This document shows positions 36,969-45,312 of a DNA stretch of 64,000 bases, in pieces. Both the position numbers and the translations under genes were made by a program. The stretch is from positions 62,001 to 126,000 of the forward strand of contig NZ_FQYW01000005.1 of assembly GCF_900141865.1 (NCBI RefSeq), given 5' to 3'. The first letter of the stretch is position 1; every line of letters begins with the position of its first letter. The DNA is from Anaerovibrio lipolyticus DSM 3074. GTDB taxonomy: Bacteria > Bacillota > Negativicutes > Selenomonadales > Selenomonadaceae. The notes below the pieces were generated by a model. That model worked only from the letters and a program-made list of their open reading frames with translations. It made no database searches and was not told the origin of the DNA.

Positions 36969-37010
36969 TAAAAGAGCTGCGCCAAAATCTCATCAATTTT
37001 GGCACAGCCC
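36969..37010 (-). terminator. Terminator of the hydrogenase structural operon
   Basis: GCCAAAAT pairs perfectly with ATTTTGGC and is extended by GAGCTG/CAGCCC with one mismatch. On the minus strand TTTTAAG follows the stem. Confidence 0.88.
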
Positions 37011-37043
37011 TAAAAGTCACATTATGAAATTACGCTACATCCA

Positions 37044-38249
37044 TCAACGTCTCTTGGTACGAAGCAGAGCCCAAATAAGGTTCTTAATATCCTTATCCTT
37101 GTCAATTTTAACCTGAACAGCCCGTTCATTACCAATAATATTGAAGTTCTCAACCAAGAAGCAATAAATCAGAACACCCAAGGAAATAAGGCCAACACTT
37201 ACGATAATTTCGCCAATACCTGGGAAGTAAGAGCCGGACTCATACATGGAGGTAAATACACAATTAAGGCGGTTAAGAATTACACCAAATACCGTAAGAG
37301 TAGCATAAGTGAGAAGGCCGCCCCGTTTCTTGCTGAGAGGACTGACAATTATCACCAGAGGAATCAGTATACCAAACAGCATTTCCACGCAATACATATT
37401 GCTCTGAAGAGTACCCTGGAATACATAATTCCATTCATGCTTTTCAAAGAGATCGTAGAGCTTCAGCAGGAGATACACAAACATCATGCCAGCACCTACA
37501 CGGGTCAGCTTTAACATAATATTATGTGGAATCTCATGGCCATAAGCTGTCTTTGCCAATGTGGTTTCTATAGTAACCATGGCAGAACCGATAAAGAAGG
37601 AAGATAAGAGGAAGTAAAGTGGCAGGAATTCACTCCACCACAGTGGGAACATCCTCTCCTTCATAATCAGGAACAGGCCACCCAAGGAGGACTGATGCAT
37701 TACTGGGAATATAAGACCGATTACTACAAGAACCGGCAAAATCTTCACGATATAACGATGCAGCTTCTTTCTGAGTATTCGCTCAGTAATAATCTCAAAG
37801 AACTCAATACTCAAAACAGTGGTATAAATGGAAATACACCAAAATACTTCAAAGAGTACCGATGTATAGCCCCAGGACACAAAAGGCCGCCAAAAGTTAA
37901 ACCACTGACCGATATCCAGGAACAGACCAGCCATAACCAGGATGTAGCCAAGCAATGATGTAAGCAGGGCGCCGCGAGCCACAACGTGGAATTCCTTGTA
38001 CTGGAATATACTTACCAGCAGGGCTGTGGAGTAGCCACCACCAGCAAGGGCAACGCCGCACATTACATCAAAGGCAATCCACATGCCCCATGGAGTCTCA
38101 TCTGTCAGGTTGGTTACATACTGGAAACCTGTCAGAAGCCTAAGGACAACTGTGGCCACCATTAAGGCTACTAATCCTGTTAGTACAAATCGGACTGGAG
38201 TTATAGTGAAATCCCAGCCCAAAATTCTAAAACATTTATATACCTTCAT
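37044..38249 (-). CDS. HybB/NrfD-type membrane subunit of hydrogenase complex
   Basis: This 401-residue polytopic protein of the NrfD/HybB family has about ten membrane helices. The N-terminus with DETPWGMWIAFDVMCGVALAGG is typical of HybB-like menaquinone-reactive anchors. It probably passes electrons between the Fe-S subunit next to it and the quinone pool. It starts two bases after the HybA-like gene ends, in the order hydA, hybA-like, hybB-like. Confidence 0.9.
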   Translation of the reverse strand: MKVYKCFRILGWDFTITPVRFVLTGLVALMVATVVLRLLTGFQYVTNLTDETPWGMWIAFDVMCGVALAGGGYSTALLVSIFQYKEFHVVARGALLTSLLGYILVMAGLFLDIGQWFNFWRPFVSWGYTSVLFEVFWCISIYTTVLSIEFFEIITERILRKKLHRYIVKILPVLVVIGLIFPVMHQSSLGGLFLIMKERMFPLWWSEFLPLYFLLSSFFIGSAMVTIETTLAKTAYGHEIPHNIMLKLTRVGAGMMFVYLLLKLYDLFEKHEWNYVFQGTLQSNMYCVEMLFGILIPLVIIVSPLSKKRGGLLTYATLTVFGVILNRLNCVFTSMYESGSYFPGIGEIIVSVGLISLGVLIYCFLVENFNIIGNERAVQVKIDKDKDIKNLIWALLRTKRR

Positions 38250-38251
38250 GC

Positions 38252-39037
38252 TCAGCCCTCCTTATCCTGATCGTCATCATCATGGGACTTTCTGTTCTTA
38301 TCCACACGATAATTGTAGAATGCGATTCCTGACAGGAACAATGCCCAGCAAGCGGCAAGGCCAGGAACCTTGGAGAGATAGCTCTTGGTATAGCTGGTAA
38401 CAGGTACATTGGAGACATCCTTGAAGCCCAATTCCTCAAACGGAACATCTGATATATAGAGCCACTCGGCGCCACCAACCTCATGCTCACCATATACATG
38501 GTTAATATAACGACTATCAGAATTGATAATCTCATGGGCCTTTTTAAGCAGCTCATCCCTATCCCCTGACATAAGGGCACCAGTGGTGCAAGCAGATACA
38601 CAGGCAGGAGCATCCCCCTTGCTTACCCGCTCCGAACACATCTGGCATTTTGATACCTGTGGGAACTGCTCGTTCCATTGGTACTTAGGAATAGAATATG
38701 GACAAGCCACCAGACAATAACGACAACCTACGCACAAATCCGGATAATAAACAACAGCTCCTGTTTTTTCATCCTTCTGAATCGCCTTGGAGAAACAAGC
38801 TGATGCACAGGCAGGCTCCTTACAATGGAGGCACTGCTTCTTAACGAATCTCAGCTTATCATTTTTTTCACCGTGGAACTCCTGAATAACAGTCCAACGA
38901 TTGTCATCCAGCTCCACATTGTCATCATCCTTTACATTTCTTGGCTTTGCCTTGAAATTCAAATTGTTATATCGCTTGCAGGCAACAGTACAGCCTTCAC
39001 AACCAATACATTTGGTAATATCTACTAATACAGCCAT
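38252..39037 (-). CDS. HybA-type periplasmic 4Fe-4S subunit
   Basis: This 261-residue ferredoxin-like protein has four Cys clusters (CIGCEGCTVAC, CLHCKEPAC, CVGCRYCLVACP, CQMCSE plus PACVSAC). This matches the four-cluster electron-transfer subunits of Hyd-2, formate dehydrogenase and DMSO reductase. A C-terminal membrane anchor (about residues 222-242) precedes a charged tail. It has no Tat or Sec signal, so it may be exported with the Tat-bearing hydrogenase partner. GAGGAGG overlaps the hydA stop. Confidence 0.92.
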   Translation of the reverse strand: MAVLVDITKCIGCEGCTVACKRYNNLNFKAKPRNVKDDDNVELDDNRWTVIQEFHGEKNDKLRFVKKQCLHCKEPACASACFSKAIQKDEKTGAVVYYPDLCVGCRYCLVACPYSIPKYQWNEQFPQVSKCQMCSERVSKGDAPACVSACTTGALMSGDRDELLKKAHEIINSDSRYINHVYGEHEVGGAEWLYISDVPFEELGFKDVSNVPVTSYTKSYLSKVPGLAACWALFLSGIAFYNYRVDKNRKSHDDDDQDKEG

Positions 39038-39052
39038 CTATCTCACCCCTCC

Positions 39053-40543
39053 TCAATCAAACAACCGGTCGTGCCGATTGACAAAGGTTGTATGCAAGTA
39101 TTTCTCTGCCTTTTCGCTGAGAGGCTTGCCGAAGAAGTCCTTATAGATGGACTGAATTTCTGCATTATCATGGCTACAACGCTTTGTGGCCCCAGTGTCT
39201 TCCTTGTAGATGGCCTCAATGCGTTTTTTCTTGGCTTCCACTGCATCCATGGATTTTGGCTGACCACCGCCACCAATGCAACCGCCTGGGCAAGCCATGA
39301 ACTCAATAAACTGCCACTTGCTGCTGCCCGCGGTCTTGATGCCATCAAGGAGCTGACGAGCATTTTCCAGTCCATGACATACTGCAATATTAACGGTGCC
39401 TACCCCCGGAATGCCGGCAACGGCTTCCTTCACAGATTGCATACCACGAACAGGCTTCCAATCCAGCAAATCAGCTGGTGGATTAGAACCAGTTGCCAAA
39501 TAATAAGCTGTACGAACTGCGGCCTCAGTAACACCACCGGTGGCACCGAAAATACGGCCTGCACCAGTTGATTCACCGAGAACAGAATCATATTCCGCCT
39601 CAGCTACAGTATTTAAATCAATTCCCTTATGCTTCAACAATACTGCCAGCTCTCTGGTAGTGAGAACATAATCCATATCCTGCTGGCCATCAACCTCCAG
39701 CTCCTCACGGCCCACCTCAAACTTCTTGGCAGTACATGGCATTATTGAAACATTTACAATATTTGAAGGATCAATGCCCATCTTCTCCGCATAGAAGGAC
39801 TTAATGGTGGCCCCCAGCATATTTTGCGGTGACTTACAGGTGGACAGATTGTGCATTAATTCAGGATAGAAATACTCACAGTATTTTACCCATCCAGGAC
39901 AACAGGAGGTAAGATGCGGTATCTCATCCTTTTTCTTGGTGAGACGATGCACAAATTCAGAAGCCTCCTCCATAATGGTCAAATCTGCAGCAAAACAGGT
40001 ATCAAATACTGAATCGAAGCCTGCTGCCTTTAAGGCGCCTGCCATCTTCTTGCCCACACTGGTTCCCTGTGGCATACCGAATTCTTCACCCAAGGAAACC
40101 TTTGTGGCTGGAGCAGTCTGAACTACTACGTGCTTGGTATCATCATCAAGAGCGTCCAGTACCTTGCGCACATGGCTCTTTTCCGTAATTGCACCGGATG
40201 GACACTGCATAACGCACTGACCACAGCCGACGCAGGCAATCTCTTGCTTAAGTGGCAATGGATAGTTTCCATATACACCCATCACATTTTTGCAGGCATC
40301 TACGCACTGACCACATAAAATGCATTTTTCGTCATCACGCTCAATGGACGGATTGGTTGCACTGATGGCCACGCGCCCCTTTAAATTTACAGGGAAATTA
40401 CCTTTTCCCTCATACTGACTGGACACCCAACCATCGCCCCCGGATGGCTTTCCCTTACAGCCGGAAGCCATTACCCCAAATCCCAGGACGCCTGAGCCGG
40501 CCACAACCTTTAAAAATTTGCGCCGCGACATCTTGTTACTCAT
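39053..40543 (-). CDS. hydA: Tat-exported [FeFe]-hydrogenase catalytic subunit
   Basis: This 496-residue enzyme has a twin-arginine signal (SRRKFLK) ending in ASGC at residue 29, which allows a lipoprotein. Two ferredoxin clusters follow (CILCGQC, CVGCGQC). The H-cluster motifs are complete: TSCCPGW (proton-path Cys214, ligand Cys215), MPCTAKK (Cys270) and ACPGGC (Cys418, Cys422). A small-subunit domain closes the C-terminus, so large and small subunits are fused. It makes or oxidises H2 outside the inner membrane. GGGGAG lies 7 nt before the ATG. Neighbours are hydEGF upstream and hybA/hybB-like genes downstream. Confidence 0.96.
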   Translation of the reverse strand: MSNKMSRRKFLKVVAGSGVLGFGVMASGCKGKPSGGDGWVSSQYEGKGNFPVNLKGRVAISATNPSIERDDEKCILCGQCVDACKNVMGVYGNYPLPLKQEIACVGCGQCVMQCPSGAITEKSHVRKVLDALDDDTKHVVVQTAPATKVSLGEEFGMPQGTSVGKKMAGALKAAGFDSVFDTCFAADLTIMEEASEFVHRLTKKKDEIPHLTSCCPGWVKYCEYFYPELMHNLSTCKSPQNMLGATIKSFYAEKMGIDPSNIVNVSIMPCTAKKFEVGREELEVDGQQDMDYVLTTRELAVLLKHKGIDLNTVAEAEYDSVLGESTGAGRIFGATGGVTEAAVRTAYYLATGSNPPADLLDWKPVRGMQSVKEAVAGIPGVGTVNIAVCHGLENARQLLDGIKTAGSSKWQFIEFMACPGGCIGGGGQPKSMDAVEAKKKRIEAIYKEDTGATKRCSHDNAEIQSIYKDFFGKPLSEKAEKYLHTTFVNRHDRLFD

Positions 40544-40693
40544 ACAAATACTCCCCTAACGTCTACTCCACAAAAACACGTACACAATTGACGCAAAATT
40601 CGCACAATTATATCTATTTATTATTCTACCACTTAACGATAAATAAAAAAATATTTAGTTTTTATGGAATTATTAAATTTAACTATACACAAT

Positions 40694-40720
40694 AAAGGAA
40701 CTAACCCAAAATGTTCCTTA
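40694..40720 (-). terminator. Probable terminator after hydF
   Basis: AAGGAAC pairs with GTTCCTT over an 11-base loop. On the minus strand TATTGTG follows, so termination may be partial and allow readthrough to hydA. Confidence 0.55.
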
Positions 40721-40740
40721 TATGTTGAAAGTGTTTTACC

Positions 40741-41961
40741 TTACATAACAATTTTGTCCAATATTCCCGTCAAATGGGCAATAGCTACACCATAATTAGT
40801 CATAGGCACATTCATATCTTTGGCCCGTTGAATTCTGGATAGTATATAACGACGATTAAACATACACCCCCCGCACTGAATAACCAAATCATATTTTGTA
40901 AGGTCATCCGGAAAATCCGTACCACTGACCACGTCCACCTGCAAGCCTTCCCCAAAGCGTTTGCGAAGGAGACGTGGTATCTTCACCCTGCCTATATCCT
41001 CAGTAAGAGGTGCATGGGTACAGCACTCAGCAATCAGGACTCGGGATTTTTCATTAAGGCTGTCAATAAATCGAGCCCCCTCAACATAATATTTTAAATC
41101 CCCTTTATAAGCTGCAAAGAGCACGGAAAAAGAGGTCAGTCTGCTGTTCTTTGGCTTATGCTCATAAACGTATTTAAAGGCCTGGGAATCAGTAATAATT
41201 AGCTGAGGTGCCTCCTTTAATCGGGACAATGTGACTTCCAGCTTATCTGTTGTAGTGGAAACCACAGTACATTTTCTGTCAAGAAGCTCTCTTATAGTCT
41301 GAACCTGAGGAAGAATTAAGCGTCGTTTAGGAGCCTGAATATCCTGAGGCATTACTAACAGCACAAGATCATCTTCCCTTACCAGACTACCTGTAATAAA
41401 TTCTTCATCATAATCCTCTGGCATCAATTTGGACAAGGCCCCTATGATGTTGCTTCGATTATCGGCCCCACCAGCTCCACTACAATCAGCCACCAGAAGT
41501 GCATTGCTGTCACCATGAAGCCTTTCGGATATTGTATCCTTTAACTTGTCTTCCCCCAAAATCTTCCCAAAGGAATTAACAAGACATAGGACAGGCACTT
41601 TTTCCTTTTGGAAGGTTTCCAGCAGCTTGTATTCTTCCCCGAACCCCCCGTGAAAGTTAGCCGCAAAAACCAGAATTGCCACGTCCGTCTTTTCCATGGC
41701 CAGCTTGGTCTTCTCCAAACGCTGTGCTCCTAAAGAGGAATTATCCTCTATACCCGGAGTGTCGATGATAACACAGGCTCCCAAAGGGCTTATTTCCATG
41801 GCCTTATAGACCGGATCTGTGGTAGTACCTGCCACCTCAGACACAATAGATGTTTTTTGCCCCGTCAGAAGATTTATCAAAGAAGATTTACCGCTATTTG
41901 TTCTACCAAAGATTCCTATGTGAAGTCTATTGGCATTTGGTGTTGAATTTAACTCTGCCAT
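40741..41961 (-). CDS. hydF: [FeFe]-hydrogenase maturation GTPase HydF
   Basis: This protein of about 406 residues is the scaffold on which the 2Fe subcluster is built before transfer to HydA. The G1 motif GRTNSGKSS, G3 DTPG and the C-terminal Cys motif for the Fe-S cluster (ECCTHAP with QCGGCMFNRR) are intact. ATG 41961 is one base after the hydG stop; the frame from 41991 overlaps hydG and lacks a site. Confidence 0.95.
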   Translation of the reverse strand: MAELNSTPNANRLHIGIFGRTNSGKSSLINLLTGQKTSIVSEVAGTTTDPVYKAMEISPLGACVIIDTPGIEDNSSLGAQRLEKTKLAMEKTDVAILVFAANFHGGFGEEYKLLETFQKEKVPVLCLVNSFGKILGEDKLKDTISERLHGDSNALLVADCSGAGGADNRSNIIGALSKLMPEDYDEEFITGSLVREDDLVLLVMPQDIQAPKRRLILPQVQTIRELLDRKCTVVSTTTDKLEVTLSRLKEAPQLIITDSQAFKYVYEHKPKNSRLTSFSVLFAAYKGDLKYYVEGARFIDSLNEKSRVLIAECCTHAPLTEDIGRVKIPRLLRKRFGEGLQVDVVSGTDFPDDLTKYDLVIQCGGCMFNRRYILSRIQRAKDMNVPMTNYGVAIAHLTGILDKIVM

Positions 41962-41962
41962 A

Positions 41963-43381
41963 TTAAAACCTAAAGTCCCTCTTACCTTCACTTATTTCGG
42001 CTAAATGCTGGGCTGCAATCTGACGAACCTTTTCATTTGGAATTTTCTTCAGCTCCGACTCAATCATTGCCAGTCCCTTTTTCTTGGTGTCCTCACTGGC
42101 ATAATCCTCCAAATACTCCTTTAAGGTCATAAGGGCATTTGGATGACAGCAATTCAATATCTGCTTGCTCTTGCAGAGGGACATAAAACGGTCACCAGTA
42201 CGTCCTTCCCGGTAACATGCAGTGCAGAAGCTAGGCACATAGCCAAGGGTAATAAGCCAGTTCAACACCTCATCCAGAGTGCGTCGGTCACTTACATCAA
42301 ACTGAGCAGAGTTATCATCCTCCGGCTCCTCCTCTACATAACCGCCAACACTGGTACGGGATCCACCACTTATCTGGGAAATCCCCAGCTCCAATGCTTT
42401 TTCACGGACAGTCTTGCCTTCACGGGTGGAAATAATCATTCCCGTATAAGGTACGGCCACACGAATGAGGGCAATAATCTTCTCAAAGATTTCATCACTG
42501 ATACCGTTATCAAAGGCTTCCGGATCAATGTCATCTGCCTTCTTAACCCTTGGTACACTAATGGTATGCGGCCCAACACCATGAACTGCCTCCAAATGCT
42601 CTGCGTGCATCAAAAGTCCCGCAAATTCATAACGATATCCCTCAAGCCCAAAGAGGACACCTAAGCCCACATCATCAATTCCGCCCTCCTGGGCTCTGTC
42701 CATGGCCTCAGTATGATATGCGTAATCATGCTTTGGTCCCGTTGGATGAAGCTCCTCATAAGACTTTTTGTTATAAGTCTCCTGAAAAAGTATATATGTG
42801 CCAATTCCCGCATCATGGAGCTTTTTGTAATTCTCCACAGTGGTTGCCGCAATATTAACATTAACACGGCGTATAGCACCATTTTTGTGCTTGATATTGT
42901 AAATGGTATTAATAGACTCCAGTACATATTCAATAGGATTATTTACAGGATCCTCACCAAGCTCAATGGCCAGGCGCTTATGTCCCATGTCCTGCAAAGC
43001 CATTACCTCACGACGTATTTCATCCTGAGTCAGCTTCTTGCGGCTGATATGTTTATTCTTTGCGTGGTATGGACAATAAAGACAGCCATTTACACAATAA
43101 TTGGACAAATATAAGGGAGCAAATAAAACTATACGGTTACCGTAATAATCCTCCTTAATCTGTCTTGCCAAATCATAGATCTCCTGGAGCTTTTCCTCAT
43201 TGTCACAGGCCAAAAGCACCGATGCCTCACGATGGCTGAGGCCCTTCCCCAATTTTGCCTTGGCAATAATGGCATCAAGAACCTCCATATTATCTTTGTT
43301 TTCGTCAGCATACCTTAGAGTTGCCTGAATTTCCTCATCGGAAATAAACTCCTCAGCCTTCATAGATTTCATATCATACAT
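41963..43381 (-). CDS. hydG: [FeFe]-hydrogenase maturase HydG (radical SAM, tyrosine lyase)
   Basis: This enzyme of about 472 residues cleaves tyrosine to give the CO and cyanide ligands of the H-cluster. The radical SAM site is CVNGCLYC (CX3CX2C) and the C-terminal auxiliary cluster is FCTACYREG with a later Cys in MSLCKSK. ATG 43381 follows AGGTGA; a GTG at 43390 overlapping the hydE stop would add three residues. It lies between hydE and hydF with no gap. Confidence 0.96.
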   Translation of the reverse strand: MYDMKSMKAEEFISDEEIQATLRYADENKDNMEVLDAIIAKAKLGKGLSHREASVLLACDNEEKLQEIYDLARQIKEDYYGNRIVLFAPLYLSNYCVNGCLYCPYHAKNKHISRKKLTQDEIRREVMALQDMGHKRLAIELGEDPVNNPIEYVLESINTIYNIKHKNGAIRRVNVNIAATTVENYKKLHDAGIGTYILFQETYNKKSYEELHPTGPKHDYAYHTEAMDRAQEGGIDDVGLGVLFGLEGYRYEFAGLLMHAEHLEAVHGVGPHTISVPRVKKADDIDPEAFDNGISDEIFEKIIALIRVAVPYTGMIISTREGKTVREKALELGISQISGGSRTSVGGYVEEEPEDDNSAQFDVSDRRTLDEVLNWLITLGYVPSFCTACYREGRTGDRFMSLCKSKQILNCCHPNALMTLKEYLEDYASEDTKKKGLAMIESELKKIPNEKVRQIAAQHLAEISEGKRDFRF

Positions 43382-43386
43382 TTGAA

Positions 43387-44367
43387 TCACCTATAATCTC
43401 CCCGGTCACACACAACACTGCAACCGATTTTATCTACCCTTTTTTTTAGACACTCTATACACTCTGCCGCTTCTTCCCCGGTGCAGATTTTCTTGTCATA
43501 CAGAGCGTATTTCTCTCTTACCCGCTTTGGAGAAAGATTTGGCATTACTACATTGGCTCCCGCCATAAGTCCCTTCTCCCGTCCCACAGGGTCAATGGTG
43601 CCCAAAGCTGTAGTTGCCGGCAATAAAACCCGTGGCAGCAATAGCCTTATAACAGCCAACAAGGTTACTGTCATATCCACCGTTCCCGTCTTCTCCGCAG
43701 CAAATGGGGTATCATGCTGGGGAATAAAGGGACCTATACCCACCATGTGAGGATTTAGTTCACTTAGAAACTGCAAATCATCATATAGTGTTTGTGTCGT
43801 CTGGCCTGGGGACCCCACCATAAATCCTGCTCCCACCTGATAGCCTATGTCCTTAAGATTATTTAGACATTCCTTGCGGTTAGCCAAGGATAATTCAGAT
43901 GGATGAAGCCTTTGGTAATGGGTATCATTGGCAGTTTCATGGCGAAGAAGGTATCTGTCTGCCCCAGCCTCAAAGAAAGCCTTATAGCTCTCTCGCTTTT
44001 TTTCTCCTATAGAAAGGGTGACAGCACAATCCGGAAAGCTGCCCTTTATGGATGATACTATGCGGCAAATTTTCTCATCCGTAAAAAATCCATCCTCGCC
44101 TCCCTGTAGTACAAAAGTACGAAAGCCCAGGCCATATCCTTCTGTGCAGCACTCCATTATTTCCCCTTCTGAAAGACGGTACCTGTCAACATTCTGGTTA
44201 TCACGACGAATACCACAATAATAACAGTTATTCCGGCAATAATTTGTAAATTCAATCAATCCCCGAATAAACACCTCATTGCCATAATGCTCCCGCCGTA
44301 CTGCCAGAGCCCGCTCTTTAAGGTAAGCAGCCTCATTTCCATCAAGGAGATATTGAAGCTGTTTCAA
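43387..44367 (-). CDS. hydE: [FeFe]-hydrogenase maturase HydE (radical SAM)
   Basis: This 326-residue radical SAM enzyme completes the 2Fe subcluster. NYCRNNCYYCGIRR holds the CX3CX2C motif, and the QGGED and HETAND segments match HydE. The start is uncertain. TTG 44367 has no ribosome site and leaves the N-terminus about 14 residues short of relatives. An in-frame ATT at 44409, four bases after GGGGTGG, would give the usual length. It heads the hydE-hydG-hydF operon. Confidence 0.93.
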   Translation of the reverse strand: MKQLQYLLDGNEAAYLKERALAVRREHYGNEVFIRGLIEFTNYCRNNCYYCGIRRDNQNVDRYRLSEGEIMECCTEGYGLGFRTFVLQGGEDGFFTDEKICRIVSSIKGSFPDCAVTLSIGEKKRESYKAFFEAGADRYLLRHETANDTHYQRLHPSELSLANRKECLNNLKDIGYQVGAGFMVGSPGQTTQTLYDDLQFLSELNPHMVGIGPFIPQHDTPFAAEKTGTVDMTVTLLAVIRLLLPRVLLPATTALGTIDPVGREKGLMAGANVVMPNLSPKRVREKYALYDKKICTGEEAAECIECLKKRVDKIGCSVVCDRGDYR

Positions 44368-44447
44368 AGTAATATTCTTTTTTGCCTCAACTTCATCTAC
44401 AACAGAAATAAAACCACCCCAATATTTTAGACAGTTACACGTATATT

Positions 44448-44476
44448 ATGTTATAACTTTTAGCTTATTTTATCAA
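44448..44476 (-). promoter_or_regulatory. Candidate promoter of hydEGF
   Basis: On the minus strand TTGATA (44471-44476) and TAACAT (44448-44453) are separated by 17 bases. It lies about 40 bases before the putative ATT start of hydE and just inside the repeat array, which begins at 44527. Confidence 0.5.
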
Positions 44477-44526
44477 TATAAAGACTTTTATTATTTGTCT
44501 GACGTTTTCGCCAATATGGTGATTTT

Positions 44527-44597
44527 GAAGTAAATTGAAGTTTGTTTGAAGTTGCATTGAAGTAGTTATTGAAGTTATCTTGAAGTTGTATTGAAGT
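44527..44597. repeat. Seven direct TTGAAGT repeats with 11-bp spacing
   Basis: GAAGT (preceded by TT in most copies) starts at 44527, 44537, 44548, 44559, 44571, 44582 and 44593. Spacings are 10, 11, 11, 12, 11 and 11, about one helical turn. The array lies upstream of the hydE promoter candidate. Direct repeats at 11 bp are typical of OmpR/PhoB-family response regulator sites. An inverted copy (ACTTCAA) follows at 44642-44648. Confidence 0.7.
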
Positions 44598-44601
44598 AAC
44601 T

Positions 44602-44632
44602 AAAAAGAGAAGCCCGTCGACTCCTCTTTTTT
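44602..44632 (-). terminator. Terminator of the 44719-45207 gene
   Basis: AAAAAGAG pairs with CTCTTTTT around a 14-base loop, with T/A runs on both sides. It stands between the unknown secreted protein gene and the TTGAAGT array. Confidence 0.75.
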
Positions 44633-44718
44633 AATATTAAAGACTTCAATATATGATACACAGAAACATCTTTGTCATTCTAGCATTAAGTTTAATACCA
44701 TTGTTTTCATTAAGAAAT

Positions 44719-45207
44719 TTATTCCCATACTTCAGATATTTCTTCTGCCTGATATGTATTTCGTCTGTCACAATACACCTTTATAGCTGTCCGATATTTT
44801 TCTTCACCAATAGACTCAGGGAATACAACTGCATAATCTGTTTCCAACGGATTGTCCGTCAAGGTCTCACTTACTTCTGTATCTCCCACTGCATCGTACT
44901 TTGCCACGGCCAACAAACAGCCTTTAGCCGTTCCACGGGCCAAGTTTCCCTTGTAGGCCCATTTTTCTATAGAATAAGTACCATCTTCATGTTCTATACG
45001 CCACCAAGAAACCAAGGCTTTACCTGACTGGGGGAATTTTACTATACTGGTACGAAAATTATCTATGCTATATACATCACCTTTATAGGTAAACACCTTA
45101 CCCCATATAGATGCCTCACCCATATTAATACTAATATTTTCTACTAAAAACAGTATCATAACCGAAATAGCAATTCTGCATAATATTAATATCTGCCGCC
45201 TGATCAT
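44719..45207 (-). CDS. Secreted protein of unknown function, about 162 aa
   Basis: I do not recognise this family. A basic N-terminus and a hydrophobic segment (IRRQILILCRIAISVMILFL) form a signal peptide or anchor. The mature part has mixed strands, including ALVSWWRIEHEDGTYS and KWAYKGN, and two late Cys. It could be a surface protein that senses or binds a ligand, but no family is evident. GGGGGAG lies 8 nt before ATG 45207; the GTG at 45216 is less likely. A terminator follows it and the 45313 gene is separated by another. Confidence 0.6.
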   Translation of the reverse strand: MIRRQILILCRIAISVMILFLVENISINMGEASIWGKVFTYKGDVYSIDNFRTSIVKFPQSGKALVSWWRIEHEDGTYSIEKWAYKGNLARGTAKGCLLAVAKYDAVGDTEVSETLTDNPLETDYAVVFPESIGEEKYRTAIKVYCDRRNTYQAEEISEVWE

Positions 45208-45250
45208 CACAATCACTCCCCCGCATTTTTAAATTTACAAGTCTAAAACA

Positions 45251-45285
45251 TTATGAGGCTTTCACAAAAATGCAAAGCCTCATAA
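45251..45285 (-). terminator. Terminator of the 45313-46419 gene
   Basis: TTATGAGGCTTT (45251-45262) pairs perfectly with AAAGCCTCATAA (45274-45285). On the minus strand TGTTTTAG follows. Confidence 0.82.
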
Positions 45286-45312
45286 ACAAATCATTTTATA
45301 TATCACCCACTA

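Noticed and set aside
44527-44597. CRISPR array
   Set aside because: Repeat units are seven bases with spacers of about four bases; CRISPR repeats are 23-45 bases with spacers of similar size.
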